This document shows positions 1 to 12,117 of a DNA stretch of 64,000 nucleotides, in pieces. The position numbers and the translations under genes were made by a program. This stretch comes from Chiua virens (taxonomy: Eukaryota; Basidiomycota; Agaricomycetes; Boletales; Boletaceae): NCBI GenBank assembly GCA_019787685.1, contig JAHNUO010000022.1, forward strand, positions 124,001-188,000, in the 5' to 3' direction. Under the pieces are notes generated by a model. That model was not told where the DNA came from. It worked only from the letters and a program-made list of their open reading frames with translations, and ran no database searches. Each line of letters begins with the position of its first letter. Position 1 is the first letter of the stretch.

Positions 1-2200
1 TCTCCTAATAACTAATTCCAAGAAAGGGTCAATGTTTCTTGGCTACAATTTGTATATCAAGGATTTTCAAGTCAAAGTGAACAGTATTATAATACATGGA
101 ATGTTTAGTGACATTTAAGAGTATTTTAATGATGTTGGACAGTATGTTCCATCTTACAAATTGACATAAAATAATGAATACAACAAGTGGTAGTAGAAGA
201 AAGTTTGAATACATGACCACTAATGGACTTTATGAGGTCTGGATACCCTGGGAGATCACACCAGCATATGAATAAGTAATGAGACCTATGCCTACTCTGT
301 CAGTATCCTGAGAATATGGTTAGAAAGTTTGATTACTCTCCTAAGGGGAGAAAGATTTCTTATGGTAATGTAAGCATGAAGTCACACAGTGTGTGAAGAT
401 TTTCAAACTCAGATATAATGTAGTCATGTATATCTTTGTTTGTAGCACCAAACAAGACCACATATCCACTGGTAAATATGAGATCCTAGGTCTCAAATTA
501 AAAGTACAAAAACTGTTGCAATGGGGTCATTGATTTAAAATATTCATATCTTGGGATCCTGTGAACCAAATCACATGACCCAAGGGCCATTTTGTAGCCA
601 AGCGTGAGTACTATCTTTCATCCCACCCGACCTAAGCGAAACTCTCACCCCTGTTTGCAGTGCGCTTCACACACTGTGTTGTGTTTAGTTATTGCAATGG
701 TTTTTGGAGTCACTGTAAGGACTCTTTGTTGCTTTGAACTTGATGATTTTGAAGCGTCCCCTCCTGGGTGGCTCTCAGGCCCATCCCTTGAGAGTAGAAT
801 CACCTGTTGTCTCTGTTCAGCATGATGCTGCCTCAAAATGATGGTGAGAAATGTTGTAAATCTCATTCGAGCTGTGGTAGTACAGCCACATGCTTACATA
901 ATCATAGGTACATCACACCTAGAGTACAGTAGTCCTTTTCTTTAGTGACTCAAGTACTCTACAGGCTAGGTCCTCTGCAGATACCACTTTCTATAAGAAA
1001 GCCTTTGGGGTTCTGGGAATGAATGTCCACACAGCTTGATGCATTGAAACTGATAGTCATTCATGAAAAAGGTGATTGTAAAGAGAATAAGTAAACAATA
1101 GCAGAGTATTCTCATGCCAACCGTCGGCATGCTCCACTGTCAGTGGGAGCTTGACTCAGAACTTGAGCTTGAACACTTCCAAGTCACCAGCAGTGTCTCA
1201 GGCTGAGTCAGCTTGAGAGAGTGACCAGTCTGTGACTGTAACACTCCCTGGCCTGCCACTGACAGGAGACTTTCTTATGCAACTCGGTGAAGAAATATAG
1301 AACAGGCTGGTGTGACAGGAACAGGATTAGTAGAACTGTCAGATAGAAAGAAAAGGGATGGGTGCGAGTATGACTCGTCCCAAGGGGTTCTGAGGTTGGA
1401 GACGAAGTGTCAAGGCATTGACAAGAGCTTTGAGAGCAATCCGGACGCGTTCCCCAGTGAAACCGTACAAAGGTCGACAAAACCGGCCGAAATGCAGACA
1501 GTCGGATAGTTCGGCGACAAGGCAGAGACTCAAGCACAACAGTGCTCGAGTACGAGTAAGGGCAGATAGATCAGATAGTTAAACGGACGAGGCGACTTAG
1601 AACGCGAGAGAAAACGGGGATTGAAAGATAAAAATTTTATTTACGAACACAAATTTTATAGTCTCAGGTATTCCCCAGGACTTTTACAGCGGATAAAGCA
1701 TCAAATAAATAAGGAAAGCATATGTATACAGAGCCAACTCTCATGGAGATCGACCCGTGAAAAGGAAAACAATGTTCTGTCAAGATGGGATAAGGTTTGA
1801 TCCATGAATCAATGGACTACCTTTAAAACGTCGTACAACCCAACTATCCGTTCCTTATAACCAATCGGATACGTGTCGATAACACGGAACCGTCTAAAAA
1901 AAATCTAAGAAGGTACGAAATAAAATAGAAATTGGACAAAAAGAGAGTTGATTAGTGTACGTCGTGCGATCCCGATTGAGCAACCCAATTCGGTCACCTT
2001 GCGCGAAAACGTGTAGGAATGAAGAACAAAACATACGAATATGGGTTGGATCCACTCGGATGGACACGGGACCACGACGGACGGGTAGGACATTCAATAT
2101 GGGCAATCCGGGCATCCTGTAAACAAAGTGGGAATACGGGTTTATCACCTCAAGGGGTCATTGACTCCTACATTGGATTTGGGGAAACAGCAAGAAAAAT
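1..2200. other. Gene-free, repeat-like stretch
   Basis: Only short ORFs with no recognisable domain are present on either strand, and none chains across plausible introns. The AT-rich composition and low coding density resemble the transposon-derived land that follows. I see no gene here. Confidence 0.5.
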
Positions 2201-2238
2201 TACACAATAATATAATGACCGTGATAATGCTATCATAC

Positions 2239-2830
2239 TTAGTTGACGGGTGGAATATATTCCGAGTACAGTACTATCCCCAAGTCACTGGACTCAGATG
2301 CGATATTATCCACCAATTCCTGACAAAGTTTTGACCCCCCAATGACATACCCAGTGAATATCCAAATACCAAATGTTGCGCTTGGAGGTGAGCAAGCCAG
2401 ACCAAGATCAGAGAGAGCATCCACATATATGTCCCCTTCATTCTGGGCAGCTTCTCTGGGCTTCGAAGTGGCCACAGGAATGGGGAAATGAAACCAGAAT
2501 GAGACTTTAAATTCACAGGAACTTGGACACAAATGAGTACAACAAATCCATCCCACTCATGGACTTGTAGTGATGCCAAGCCTGTCTGTGCTGGCGGTCA
2601 GTCTAGTGTGATGAAGGAAATACTGCAAATGAGAATGAACAGTGAACACTTAGAGAGAACGGGCAACGCACCTCACCAACAATATTGATATTGAGGATAC
2701 CATCTAGGGATCTGCGTGGGTACATCAGTGGAACAGCCTTCACACTGTTGAAAGTTTGGGCTTGCCACACAAGTAAATCAGTGTCTAGGCTCACAAAAAC
2801 TATCTCAATTGGCTTCATTTGATGGAAATT
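2239..2830 (-). other. Unassigned coding-like fragments
   Basis: Two minus-strand open stretches (about 2818-2603 and 2579-2239) read as plausible protein rather than noise, for example the segment PLMYPRRSLDGILNINIVGE near 2720. They could be two exons of one old gene. I do not recognise the family, and there is no clear start or splice chain. They lie downstream of the Helitron-type relic on the same strand, so they may be cargo or leftover of a mobile element. Confidence 0.2.
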
Positions 2831-2881
2831 TTACCTTGTGAAATTTTAAGAAGTTTAGAGGCAGGATTTTTTTTCGAAAAT

Positions 2882-2983
2882 CTGTCCAGAGCTGTCCAGC
2901 ACTGTCCAGATAATGGTTGGTTTGCTGATGTATGGGTATGGGTTGGACTTTGGATACCCATACCCATACCCACACTGTGGGTA
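2882..2983. repeat. Tandem repeat plus nested inverted repeats
   Basis: The octamer CTGTCCAG occurs three times with a 10-nt period (2882, 2892, 2902). It is followed by a perfect 14-bp inverted repeat, arms 2930-2943 and 2956-2969, made of ATGGGT/ACCCAT units. A second palindrome at 2967-2983 has 8-bp arms around one central base and overlaps the right arm. Together they could form a compound hairpin. Such structures occur at mobile-element ends, but no terminal motif was confirmed. Confidence 0.7.
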
Positions 2984-3293
2984 CAGCAGGTCCATAGCAA
3001 GGTGAGGGTGATGATGATGATGGCTTACCATGAGTGAGTGAGGTTTAGCTAAGTTAGGATAAGGTATATGTACATCTGTGCCATTTTGTTCTTCAAGTAG
3101 TACTGACTTTAGCTTGCATTATATTATAGGAACATGAAGATACTTACCACCATTCTCGTCACTTTCACTGTCCATTTCAACATCGAGCACACACTGAGAG
3201 TCATCTAAAGACACTGTTAAACTATGTTCTCAAACTTTTGTCCATTGTATGCTCACCACTATCATTTATTTCATCAACAGGTATATAACCTTC

Positions 3294-4556
3294 TCATTCC
3301 TTTTCCACCACTTCTTCATGTTCATCATGTCGCATTGCAGCAAGGATTTCAATTGGTACATCATTCTCAGGCAGATTCACAAGATGTTCTGGTGAAATAA
3401 CGATATCTTGATAGATTTCATTGTTTATCTTCAACCAAACAAGTGCCTCATGAACGACTTGTTGTGAAACTCGAAATGTTGACTTGAGCCACAATTTGGG
3501 TAACTTCTTCCTTTCAATATAAGTGATTGCCAAGACTGATGCAAGATCTAGAGCACGCTGTGGCATCAATTGGCCTTCGAGCATCATAATTATCGTGTTC
3601 ATATTCATCTGATATAAAGTTACGTTTCCTGCCATTCCACATTGCAGGTGATTTGGATTCATCATGTGACCATCCCGAGGGTATAGTTTGACAATGTAAC
3701 ATCTTAGATAGTGACGAGCAATCAACAACTGCTCTGGAAGGGTGGGCATGGCCAGTTCATGAGGAACATTGCCAAGCCATAGGTTATTTGCTAAAGTGAA
3801 TTTGGAAGAATGTCTCCTTGCAAGAACCATAAGCATTCATTGCATATCCATCCTTTTGGATCTGATTCTTCATTGTGTACTAAATTTGCAAGGATCAATG
3901 AACCTCGCCATAAAGTATGTGAATGATGTTGGAATGATGGTTGTAGTCGTTCAATATGAGGAACAGAGGAAAGTGAATATTCTTTTCCTTTCGATGATAT
4001 CAATTTATCACTCTTTAAGTTGCCGACAGACTACTTTACCTTGAGTTGTCCACATCTCACGAGCACAAACAACACAAGTTGATTATAACAACGTCACATT
4101 TGATATTGCTTCGAGAAACAAACGGTAACATGCCTTTTGAACTTCCTCAGATGGCAGTTTCATAAAATTGTGGCAATGTCAAAGATCAGGCGATGCCACA
4201 CTATCTCCTGACGCAAGATCTTCAAGCATAAAGATGTTATCCTCTTGAAGTACATTCACATATCCTGATTGCAAATTCTTGTCGCATTCTTCGTCATCAT
4301 CTTTAACATTGTTTCTGTCCTGTTCCGAATGCCTTCTATTTCACTCCCCCTTGACCTTCTTCTGGCGGTTCACCTTCTCCATTGCAGCATTCAGAATTGA
4401 TTGTTGAAGGGCTTGAGAAAGATCTATTATGAGCGTTGTAAGTTCTTTCCATGATACATTTCTCAGTGTCCTTGAAAATGTTCCTGCAGGGACTACATCC
4501 TCGACCTCTTGTTTGGAAAGCTTGCACAGAAGATCGTTTGTGAGTAGCATAGGCAT
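3294..4556 (-). pseudogene. Helitron-type ORF relic (DUF6570 region)
   Basis: The stretch 3836-3294 matches the DUF6570 region that precedes the helicase-like domain in basidiomycete Helitron proteins: LANNLWLGNVPHELAMPTLP, then TLPEQLLIARHYLRCYIVKL, and near the end LPENDVPIEIL. Further upstream, pieces near 4140-4060 still read CYRLFLEAISN and CVVCAREMWTTQGK, the Cys-containing start of the same region. The open piece 4556-4341 could be the N-terminal part. These blocks are in different frames or interrupted by stops. The replication initiator and helicase domains expected downstream are not visible, so the copy is truncated and dead. Assignment is from family recall. Confidence 0.7.
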
Positions 4557-5026
4557 GATAATCAGTGTTTGATCAGAGAAATTGATGTGTTCATATCAGC
4601 TTTTTTTGGGACTGATGCTATAACCCAATGGCTCTTGAGCACAAAGCAAATTCAAACTCCAGATGACCAGTTTGCACAATGAGTTTAATATCTGACCTTT
4701 TGTTGAAATGAAATTATGATCCATCCGAAAATACTATGTGACTCCTGACTCAAATGATATATAATGAATGCCACACTCCAATGCCTAGCTACTTCAGAAT
4801 GAGATATCAGCTTCTGATAAGAAGAGATAGCTTTCAACCTTGTTTTATAGCTCAGACTGCCCTGCCGATGACGAAATTACTGTTCACCACTCGAAGATGG
4901 TGTGGCCATTTCATTTTTCATATCATAAGTAGCCCTAGCATCTGATAATTTCCCGGATCTTAATTCTGGGCTTTCTTAAAAATTTGTTCTTTCAATCACA
5001 CTCCCAAATCATCTATCTCTTCAGCT

Positions 5027-6177
5027 ATGACACAGACTTGGAAACACAAGACTGCTGCCAGTGTCTCTCAGCCTACTACTAAATCTTGCTACACCCCTCC
5101 CAACCAAGAGGATAATCCTGCTTTGGGATCTTCCAATCGACCTTCCATGGCTGCCATTGTCCATGAATGCTTACTAGCACCCTCGTTAACAGCCAAATAT
5201 GCTAGTATCCCTAACTTGAGCCAGTTCATTGAATTCCTCTCCACAAATGCTGGTGACATACTTGTTACTAAAAACAGAGGAAATTCTGAATTCATCTTGC
5301 GAGGTGTCTACCAAATAGCTTGAGATGGATTCTTCTTCAATGCTGATGGGAATTTCAATCCCAGAAATCAAATGAATATTTGTTTCCAAGATGCAAGACT
5401 CAACTATCATCTCACCACTCCCACTTCCACTACATTCCCTTTTGCTGTTGACAACTATCCTGCGTGTATCAATAACATTTGTGCTTTGGAAAAAAATTAT
5501 CAAACATAAAAAGGACGAAGAAGTTGTTAGCACTCTTCAGGGATCAGTTCTTGGCTTCCTTCAAATCAAACTATCCCATGCACTCTTTGAAGTATGTATA
5601 TCTGACTATGTCCCATTGTCCATGAACAAGCAGTACTAATAACATCAAACTTCAGCTCAAACCTCAGGCTGTCCCTACATCTTCAGAATCAAACAATAAA
5701 AATGACTCTGAATCTGAGACTCAGACAGCTAATCGTGATGATGACACAATCGGTTCTGACACAAGTAGTGTGCTTTGTCTTTTCTTCTGTCTTGTAATCA
5801 TAAATCATAAAATGCTCATATTAGATGATGATCTGGGTCCTGAATTTGCCATGGAAACATGGCCTGTCGATCCAAAATGCAGTGCACTCCTACACGATCT
5901 TCTGCCTAGCCATAACATTTGCCCATTGCCAGCATATGATCTGAACAACAACCTCATCCCACCCACCCAATACAGGAATTTCCTTTGGGGAGCGACTGTT
6001 GAAGTCTATTTCAATTTTGTACACCACTTCTTCAAGAAAAATAAATGTCACATCTACAATGCAATGGTACCGAAAATTCAGATATTAGAAGCACCTGCAG
6101 CCCTTCCTTCAAGTCCTTTCAAATGTTTGCATGTCAGCCCAATTGACCCTAAAGGAAAGAAGAAGGCTCGTGCTTGA
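5027..6177 (+). CDS. Unknown protein, probably mobile-element associated
   Basis: Two open blocks (5027-5323 and 5806-6177) can belong to one gene. The first begins MTQTWKHKTAAS and is Ser/Thr/Pro-rich. The second contains KMLILDDDLGPEFAMETWPV and NNLIPPTQYRNFLWGATVEV and ends in a basic tail (KGKKKARA). Between them the frame is broken by stops that may be introns. The C-terminal block resembles a multicopy hypothetical family I associate with repeat-rich parts of Agaricomycete genomes, but I cannot name a domain. It has no transposase or polymerase motif. It may be a pseudogene. Confidence 0.35.
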
Positions 6178-6589
6178 ATGGTTTACCTTTCATATGCTCT
6201 CATCTGTTTCGTTCTCTGTCTCTTTCCTTGAACTTTGATTTTCTAATGATCATGTGTACTTCTTTCCTACTTCTAAATCTTATGCCAGCATTTCACTTCA
6301 CACTTTGCCATGTTACGATCTGTCTTGTACTGTTGCTTGTTGTATGTTTGACATTATATATTTTCTCGAGTCTGCTCTTATGTATGGAAACATGTCTGGT
6401 TTCATTATGTTTGTAAACAAGGTGTCTGCCGAAACTCGGCCATAAATCTAGTCCAATGTTGGGGAAGACATTACGTAGTTTCTTCTTCAGCATACACATG
6501 CACACACCATCATGAGCAGTCACTATCAAACTTGAAGCTGCCATTCCATGCTCCCTTACTCCCCTCCCTTCCTCCCCCCCCTTTGTCAA

Positions 6590-7880
6590 GAATCAAAGGT
6601 CTGCATGTCTCTTATAAGTGGTCTAGGCATTCCACAAATCATGTATGTGACTACAATTGTGCCATGGTCTCAATCTTCCTTTGATGTCTGCAACAGACAG
6701 TCTTTCCCAAGGCCATCCTTCTCATTGTTGATCAGCTTGTACGTCTGTATCCATCTTGTCACTGCATCAATATTAATATTAATCCATGCTTGTTTCTCAT
6801 TGCCTAGTTGCCACACCCTGAATTTATTCATTCCCGTTCACTTATACTTCGTGACATAAAACCTGCCAACTTCGCCATGGTTCTCCCTTCCTCTCCAACT
6901 GCATCTATTGTCAGTGTCATCGACTTCGGTCTCACACATCGCTTCAAGGACTCTAGGACAGGCAAACACCTCTCTTACAAACAGGAGGGAAGTGTAAGCC
7001 TAGTTTGAATGCCCATCACTGTGTAACATGGTGCATACAGCGTTGCTTTGATGAATTCATGTTCGCTTATGCTACTGTCATAGAATCATTAGAATGTCCA
7101 CGTCGTGACAACCTCAAGTCCTTTGCATATATGCTCATTTATTTCCTCCGCTGGACGCTGCCCTGGCCACAGTTACGTGCACCAACTGTGTCACAAACTC
7201 TGGATCTTATTTCGTAAGTCAAGTTGGATGCTGTCAGTCCTTTATTGCATCACTCCTCACCAGATCTTACTTATCAGGAACAATTAGAAAAGGAGGAACA
7301 TCCACATTGCAACGATACTCCTTCATTACAAAATGATCTGGAGCACCAGGATGCACATTCTATTATTGAGAAATATAGAGGTCTCCCCTCGTCTGCAAGA
7401 CTCTGTGTCATCCTTGTACTCACTTACAACCCTGTACTCCTATATGTGAACTCGCTCTCCAATTCTCCCTGAATTCTACCCCTTCTTCGATATGTCCCTG
7501 CCATCACCACAAAGAATCATCTGATTCTTACCATCCGGATGCTCATTAAGACTCTGGCCCATCCCACTATTCCAATGACTGCCACCCTCCCAATCTAATT
7601 CACCCTCACCCTCACCCATTCCTTGTCTCTTTCACTTACTGATCTCCCTAACTATGATGGTTTCCATGATATGGTCTGTGGTTTGGGTCGTCCAGGTGTT
7701 TGCTACCCTGACAAACACATACCCAGCAATAGGATTGTGGCTGAATTTGACTAGGTCCTCAAGGCAAGATGGGAGACTCAGGCGAAGAAGACCTGCAAGC
7801 AAACAATCAGACCTGGTATGCCTGCTGATCCAAGCATCAGTCACCAATTCAGCCCATTGGTGCCAGACGAATGAGGAATG
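6590..7880 (+). pseudogene. Degenerate casein-kinase-1-like gene
   Basis: The kinase core can be traced: a segment like SSFDVCNRQSFPRPSFSLLI around 6690 (compare the CK1 hinge/helix D region), RDIKPANFAM at 6850-6880 (catalytic loop), then VIDFGLTHRFKDSRTGKHL at 6915-6970 (DFG loop), and RRDNLKSFAYMLIYFLRWTL at 7100-7155 (helix F region of CK1). The glycine loop and the VAIK lysine are not found. The activation segment is interrupted by a stop after YKQEGSVSLV. A downstream reading (SLTDLPNYDGFHDMVCGLG at 7630-7690, to PDE near 7870) may be the C-terminal extension and has an in-frame TAG. Expanded, decayed CK1 families are known in some basidiomycetes. Confidence 0.65.
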
Positions 7881-7889
7881 AAATAGAAT

Positions 7890-8465
7890 GCCAGGTCAAT
7901 GAGGTAACCCATGCAGATACCAAATGCAGTCCACATTTTGCCACATCATAACAAGTACTCCACAGATTGGAACTGGGGAACACTCCGCAGCATACACCAG
8001 CACTGTGACCAATTTAGGGCTAATACCAAACTCGAGGAAAAACCGTGCGATAAATAGATGCCACCATGTATTCTTGAGAGCAGATCAGATACATGTCAGG
8101 AAGGATATTCAGCAAGTGATGAAAATGACTTCCTTGCAACCAAGCCATTGATTTAGAGGACCTGTCGACCAGCAAGAGATAGTGGCACAGCAACTGTATA
8201 CGCATTTTAGTCAAGGACTGCTGACTCAACAATCTGAGAACACACAGATATGGCACTGAGTTCACGACCCATCTGTCTCGTGCTGAAAGATAACGCAATT
8301 TACACAATGTGACTTGTTGGGGTCGGTGAATAAATTCAGGGTACTCACCATTAGAAGTAACGCCAATCCCAAATTGCGTTGAGTACACAATCTGTGCGCC
8401 ATTAATCACACCCTCGTCCATGCCCTGTGAGACCATGACAACCATCTAGAATAGGATTTTACTAT
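7890..8465. other. No recognisable gene
   Basis: A 141-codon open frame lies on the minus strand (8445-8020), but it has no domain I recognise, and its residues do not continue the transcription-factor relic upstream. It may be repeat-derived. Confidence 0.35.
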
Positions 8466-8499
8466 CATTAGGTTATGAGTGCTCTTTGCTGGTACCCTA

Positions 8500-10434
8500 T
8501 AAGGAGATCAACATTTAGTGCCCTCATCTCATAGCTGATGTGGACAAACAATGCGAAAAGAAAACATACAATCGTCCTATGCGCAAACGAAAGAATGTTG
8601 TTCAATTTGATAAAGCTGACAAAGTAGGAAACAGTAGAAGGTTTGTCGGGTGGTTGCTTGAACGCTTGTTCCGGGTCAGGATGCTCCCAATATTCGTCAT
8701 CGCATTCGATAGGGTAGTCGAGGTCAAAACTGCGACGTGTCAATGAGACACTTTCAAAAGGAAACGAAAAACATACTCTTCATCTTGAATGGCACATGGC
8801 CGACCCAGAGAGGAACTCATCTGACAATCAAACAAGACGAGCAACCTACAAGCACTCTTGAGTGACGTCTGGGACGAACGGATCGTCCGTACCAAAATGC
8901 CCTCTTCCAGAGTTCACCTTCGACGGAGTTCTTCTCGTTGTACGATTTGCGCCGATGTGCACCCACGTCCTGTGCCAGTCGAGTACCTATCCCGACGATC
9001 GTCCAGCACGCCTATGGCGCTGACGTCCCTTGCAAGAATTGGACAGACAACTGTGACTATAAGTCCTGTCGGCACAAAGACAAATACACATACATTATAG
9101 GTCTGCAAGTCCTCCAAACAGGGCGGTCCAAGCAACGTCCTCCTGACCATCTGTACTTGCTCGAAATACTTCCATCCCGCCAAGTGTTCGTGAATGCCGC
9201 TCTCGACAAAATCGAGAAAGACACGCGTGTCGTCCGAGTAACGCGATGCGCATGCACAGATGAGAAGATAGACGGCGCCGAACGACGAGTTGCGCAAATG
9301 CACACCCTGCCGGACCTTGCGCTCAAAACTCGGACGATGCAAAAACGGCGACAAAGGATTGATGTGCACGAAATAAAGATGGACGAGGCCCAAGCGGAGA
9401 TCGTTGTCGGGGAACGTGTACTCTGGTTCCGCAATCGTTCTCGCGGCAAGTTCCCACTGTTGAGGGTGTGATCAAGACAGGTGTGCACACGAGAAAAAAG
9501 GATGGACCGGATAGCAGTTGTCGTCGACCGGGCGAAATATGATCGGGTCACCCTCGTCCGCACCGGTTGCTTCCTTTTTAAGATCGATCGCTTTCTGAAT
9601 GAGCATGACACCGCTCGACTTGCCAAAGAAGCGTGCACGCCGACGGGGCACTAAATTCATCGACTTGAAACTCGCCGAGAGCCGAAGGGTCATGATGTCC
9701 TCGTCGTCGCTCAGGACGAGGTTGTCCATTGGAGCACTCGCGCTGCCATACCCTGCGGCGTTCATTGTCTGGCCCGCGTTGGCGGATGCGTTCCCTTTCT
9801 GCCACATCTCCCGATCTATTCGGACACCACCACCCAGCTCTTGCGAGAAATCCACGTCCGGACAGACCTTGACGGTAACACGTCATCGGCACGAGCCTCA
9901 CCCCCATGCAATCGAATGCCCTACCTTTTGGAGAAGCCATTCCTTTTTCTCCAGACGATTCTCGAGTGATTTCATGTATCTGGGGAGGATGAGAAGGCGT
10001 AGCGCGTGACACATCTCAACAAGTGACGCACCCTTTTGGAGGACCCACGCTTCTGGTGTCAGGTGAGCCGTGGATATGAAGCGACCGGAGAGCACGGAGG
10101 GGACCCACCTTGGCAGCCTCCACGTACGTACACTCGAAACTATACACGATACAATTGGAACAACGATTTCCCGGCATCTGACTCACATCGCCTGAACGCC
10201 TATATCAGCATACTCGAGTGCCGTCGAGAGAGACCACTTACATCGAACTGGTTACCCCGACCGAGTTATGTGAAACTGTCATGAGTGACCCTCTTGATTC
10301 CAACGCGAAGAGAAAGACGCACTCTTCTTGCGGCGACATGTATCACATGCTCGTTGAACCCGCCGTTTCTTGCTATTGGGGGTGACCGTGGACGAGTTTT
10401 CGAGGTCGTTGTAATCCTCCTCGGCAGAAGACAT
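8500..10434 (-). pseudogene. Zn2Cys6 fungal transcription factor, broken
   Basis: The start at 10434 gives MSSAEEDYNDLENSSTV and then RRVQRACDTCRRKK, the first half of a Gal4-type zinc cluster. After an intron (donor 10322, acceptor at 10191) the frame gives QMPGNRCSNCIVYSFECTYV, the second half. The third cluster cysteine is missing in frame, because its TGT codon sits in another frame. Coiled-coil linker residues (SLENRLEKKEWLLQK) follow at about 9985-9930. The fungal-specific regulatory domain is at 9393-8500 (NPLSPFLHRPSFERKVRQG, then GIGTRLAQDVGAHRRKSYN, then RRSFDLDYPIECDDEYW). In the conserved stretch FLQGTSAPQACWT the Q codon is a TAG (9012-9014). The C-terminal third is absent beyond 8500. 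These lesions argue for a pseudogene. Confidence 0.75.
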
Positions 10435-10801
10435 GATCGAACCGGTGGTTCAGCGTCATAACAGAGACGCACACGAACATGTGAGGGATCTGGCTTCAGA
10501 CCGTGTCAGCCTAGTCTGACTGCGCTCTGTGGCTTCAGTGTTTGACGTGGGTGCAGCAAGGGATCCATTCTGGGCTGCGGTGCTGCCAGTGGGTCTTGAG
10601 CAAAGACTACAGAGCAGTCCAATTTCAGGGGAGAAATGATGACCCGGCGACTCGTAAGACGCATGGTCGCGAGAGAGATCTGAGTAGGGGTTATTTCTGG
10701 GAAGGCTCAACGGCCCTGAAGACAGATTTACTCAGTTGAGACCGCACTGCCATTGAGGGAGGGTTCTTGATCAACGGTGGTGAAGCGGGCGGGGATCGCC
10801 T

Positions 10802-11661
10802 ATGACGATGACAACGTTCTACCCAGGGCCAGTCGCGATGGTGTTGGGACGAGTTCCCGAAGAAAATGGCTGGGACATCACAGCATCACATGAAGGAGCT
10901 GGCTTTGACTCGGCCGCAACTACAACTACCCAGCCACACAACACTTCTTCCCCATCAACACCCTCAACACCGGGCCCGACGACGATGACAACGATAATTC
11001 ATTCTCTTTCCCCAACACCCACTTCAACCGCGACCACCATCCCACGCCCTCTCCCCGCACCTGCCGCGAGGCCATGGGTCAACCCCAGACCTCGACCTCT
11101 CTCTATGCCCCCGCAGTCCTACAGCTCCCCTCAGACCAGCTCGTCGGATCGCGACAAACAGCTCATGTCCGACCAGAAGCACCGCCAGCACAAGGATGGC
11201 TCCACTTCCAAACAGTCTCGCACCGCAAACAGAGTCCTCGGCGACTACACCCTCACCAAGACCCTCGGCGCAGGCAGCATGGGTAAAGTCAAGCTCGCGA
11301 TTCATAATGTCATGGAAGAAAAGGTGCGTCCTCTTCACAACACCTTGCACGCCCCAACTCATCCTCCCCGTCTTGTTTTGTCTTCTAGCTCGCCATAAAA
11401 ATCCTTCCCCGCGTTCACCCTTCTACATCTCTCCCCAACGGCTCAAACGCTTCTCCAGAAGCTATCGCAAAGCAGGCCTCCAAGGATGCCTCCAAGGAAA
11501 TCAGAACGATCCGCGAGGCTGCTTTATCCATGCTTCTCCACCATCCCTATATCTGCGGCATGCGCGAAGTGATCATCCGTCAACATCATTACTACATGGT
11601 CTTCGAATACGTGAGCGGCGGTCAGATGCTCGACATAGCGGAGGACGCGAGGGCGAGGTAA
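10802..11661 (+). pseudogene. KIN1-type kinase, N-terminal fragment
   Basis: A Ser/Thr/Pro-rich leader is followed by GDYTLTKTLGAGSMGKVKLA (glycine loop). An intron (donor 11324, acceptor ending 11388) leads to LAIKILPRV with the ATP-binding lysine, then [20 protein letters not shown] and [15 protein letters not shown]. This order and wording is that of the fungal KIN1/KIN2 polarity kinases. The frame leaves the family directly after GGQMLD and stops 8 codons later (TAA 11659-11661). The catalytic HRD loop, DFG loop, C-lobe and KA1 domain are absent, so no active kinase can result. The fragment abuts an unrelated piece (11745-12114), which suggests a rearranged, captured gene segment. Confidence 0.75.
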
Positions 11662-11744
11662 GAGCAGTCAAAGTGGAGCAACCCGAGGACATCATGTGCG
11701 TATCCGTCCTATCCTACTCTGCGACACAGCTCCTACCACAAATA

Positions 11745-12115
11745 ACAGCTATAAAATGTTTGAACCCAACATGGACGACTACCTCGATGATGAGATGGAG
11801 GAACTCAAACGTGCGTTTGAACTGATCTGCAAGGACTGGGAACGTTCCGTCTCGATCACGACATCCTCGAAGGTGAATATTCACTCTTAATTTTGGCTCT
11901 CTGCTGTCCCTTCTCACTCCTCTTAGCACAAGATGGCGCTCGATGGTCGATCAAACTCTCAAACACAAGCCTCTCAACCCCAGACACGCTTCCTCGACTC
12001 TCAAAATCCCGCACAAATGAAACGCAACGTACTCGCGTCCTTTACTGACATGCTTCTCCTCCCCGTTACTATTGTCCCGCGTGCCGTTGGTGCTGGCGTG
12101 GATGTTGTGGATTAA
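11745..12115 (+). pseudogene. Gene fragment, possibly recyclin-1-like C-terminal region
   Basis: Two exons can be read. The first gives YKMFEPNMDDYLDDEMEELK and then ICKDWERS. After a short intron (11873-11928) the second gives HKMALDGRSNSQTQ, then QNPAQMKRNVLASF and LLLPVTIVPRAVGAG, ending at TAA 12113-12115. The wording reminds me of fungal recyclin-1/Sec10-type proteins, from memory only. No upstream part of such a gene exists here; what precedes is a KIN1 fragment. It stops about 5 nt before the DUF2235 relic on the other strand. Confidence 0.4.
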
Positions 12116-12117
12116 TA

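Noticed and set aside
1..8500. CRISPR array, bacterial mobile elements or operons
   Set aside because: The window is eukaryotic (introns, Pol III tRNA, fungal families); no regularly spaced repeats were found.
8938..9471. 177-codon plus-strand ORF
   Set aside because: Antisense to the fungal transcription-factor domain, whose protein wording is clear on the minus strand.
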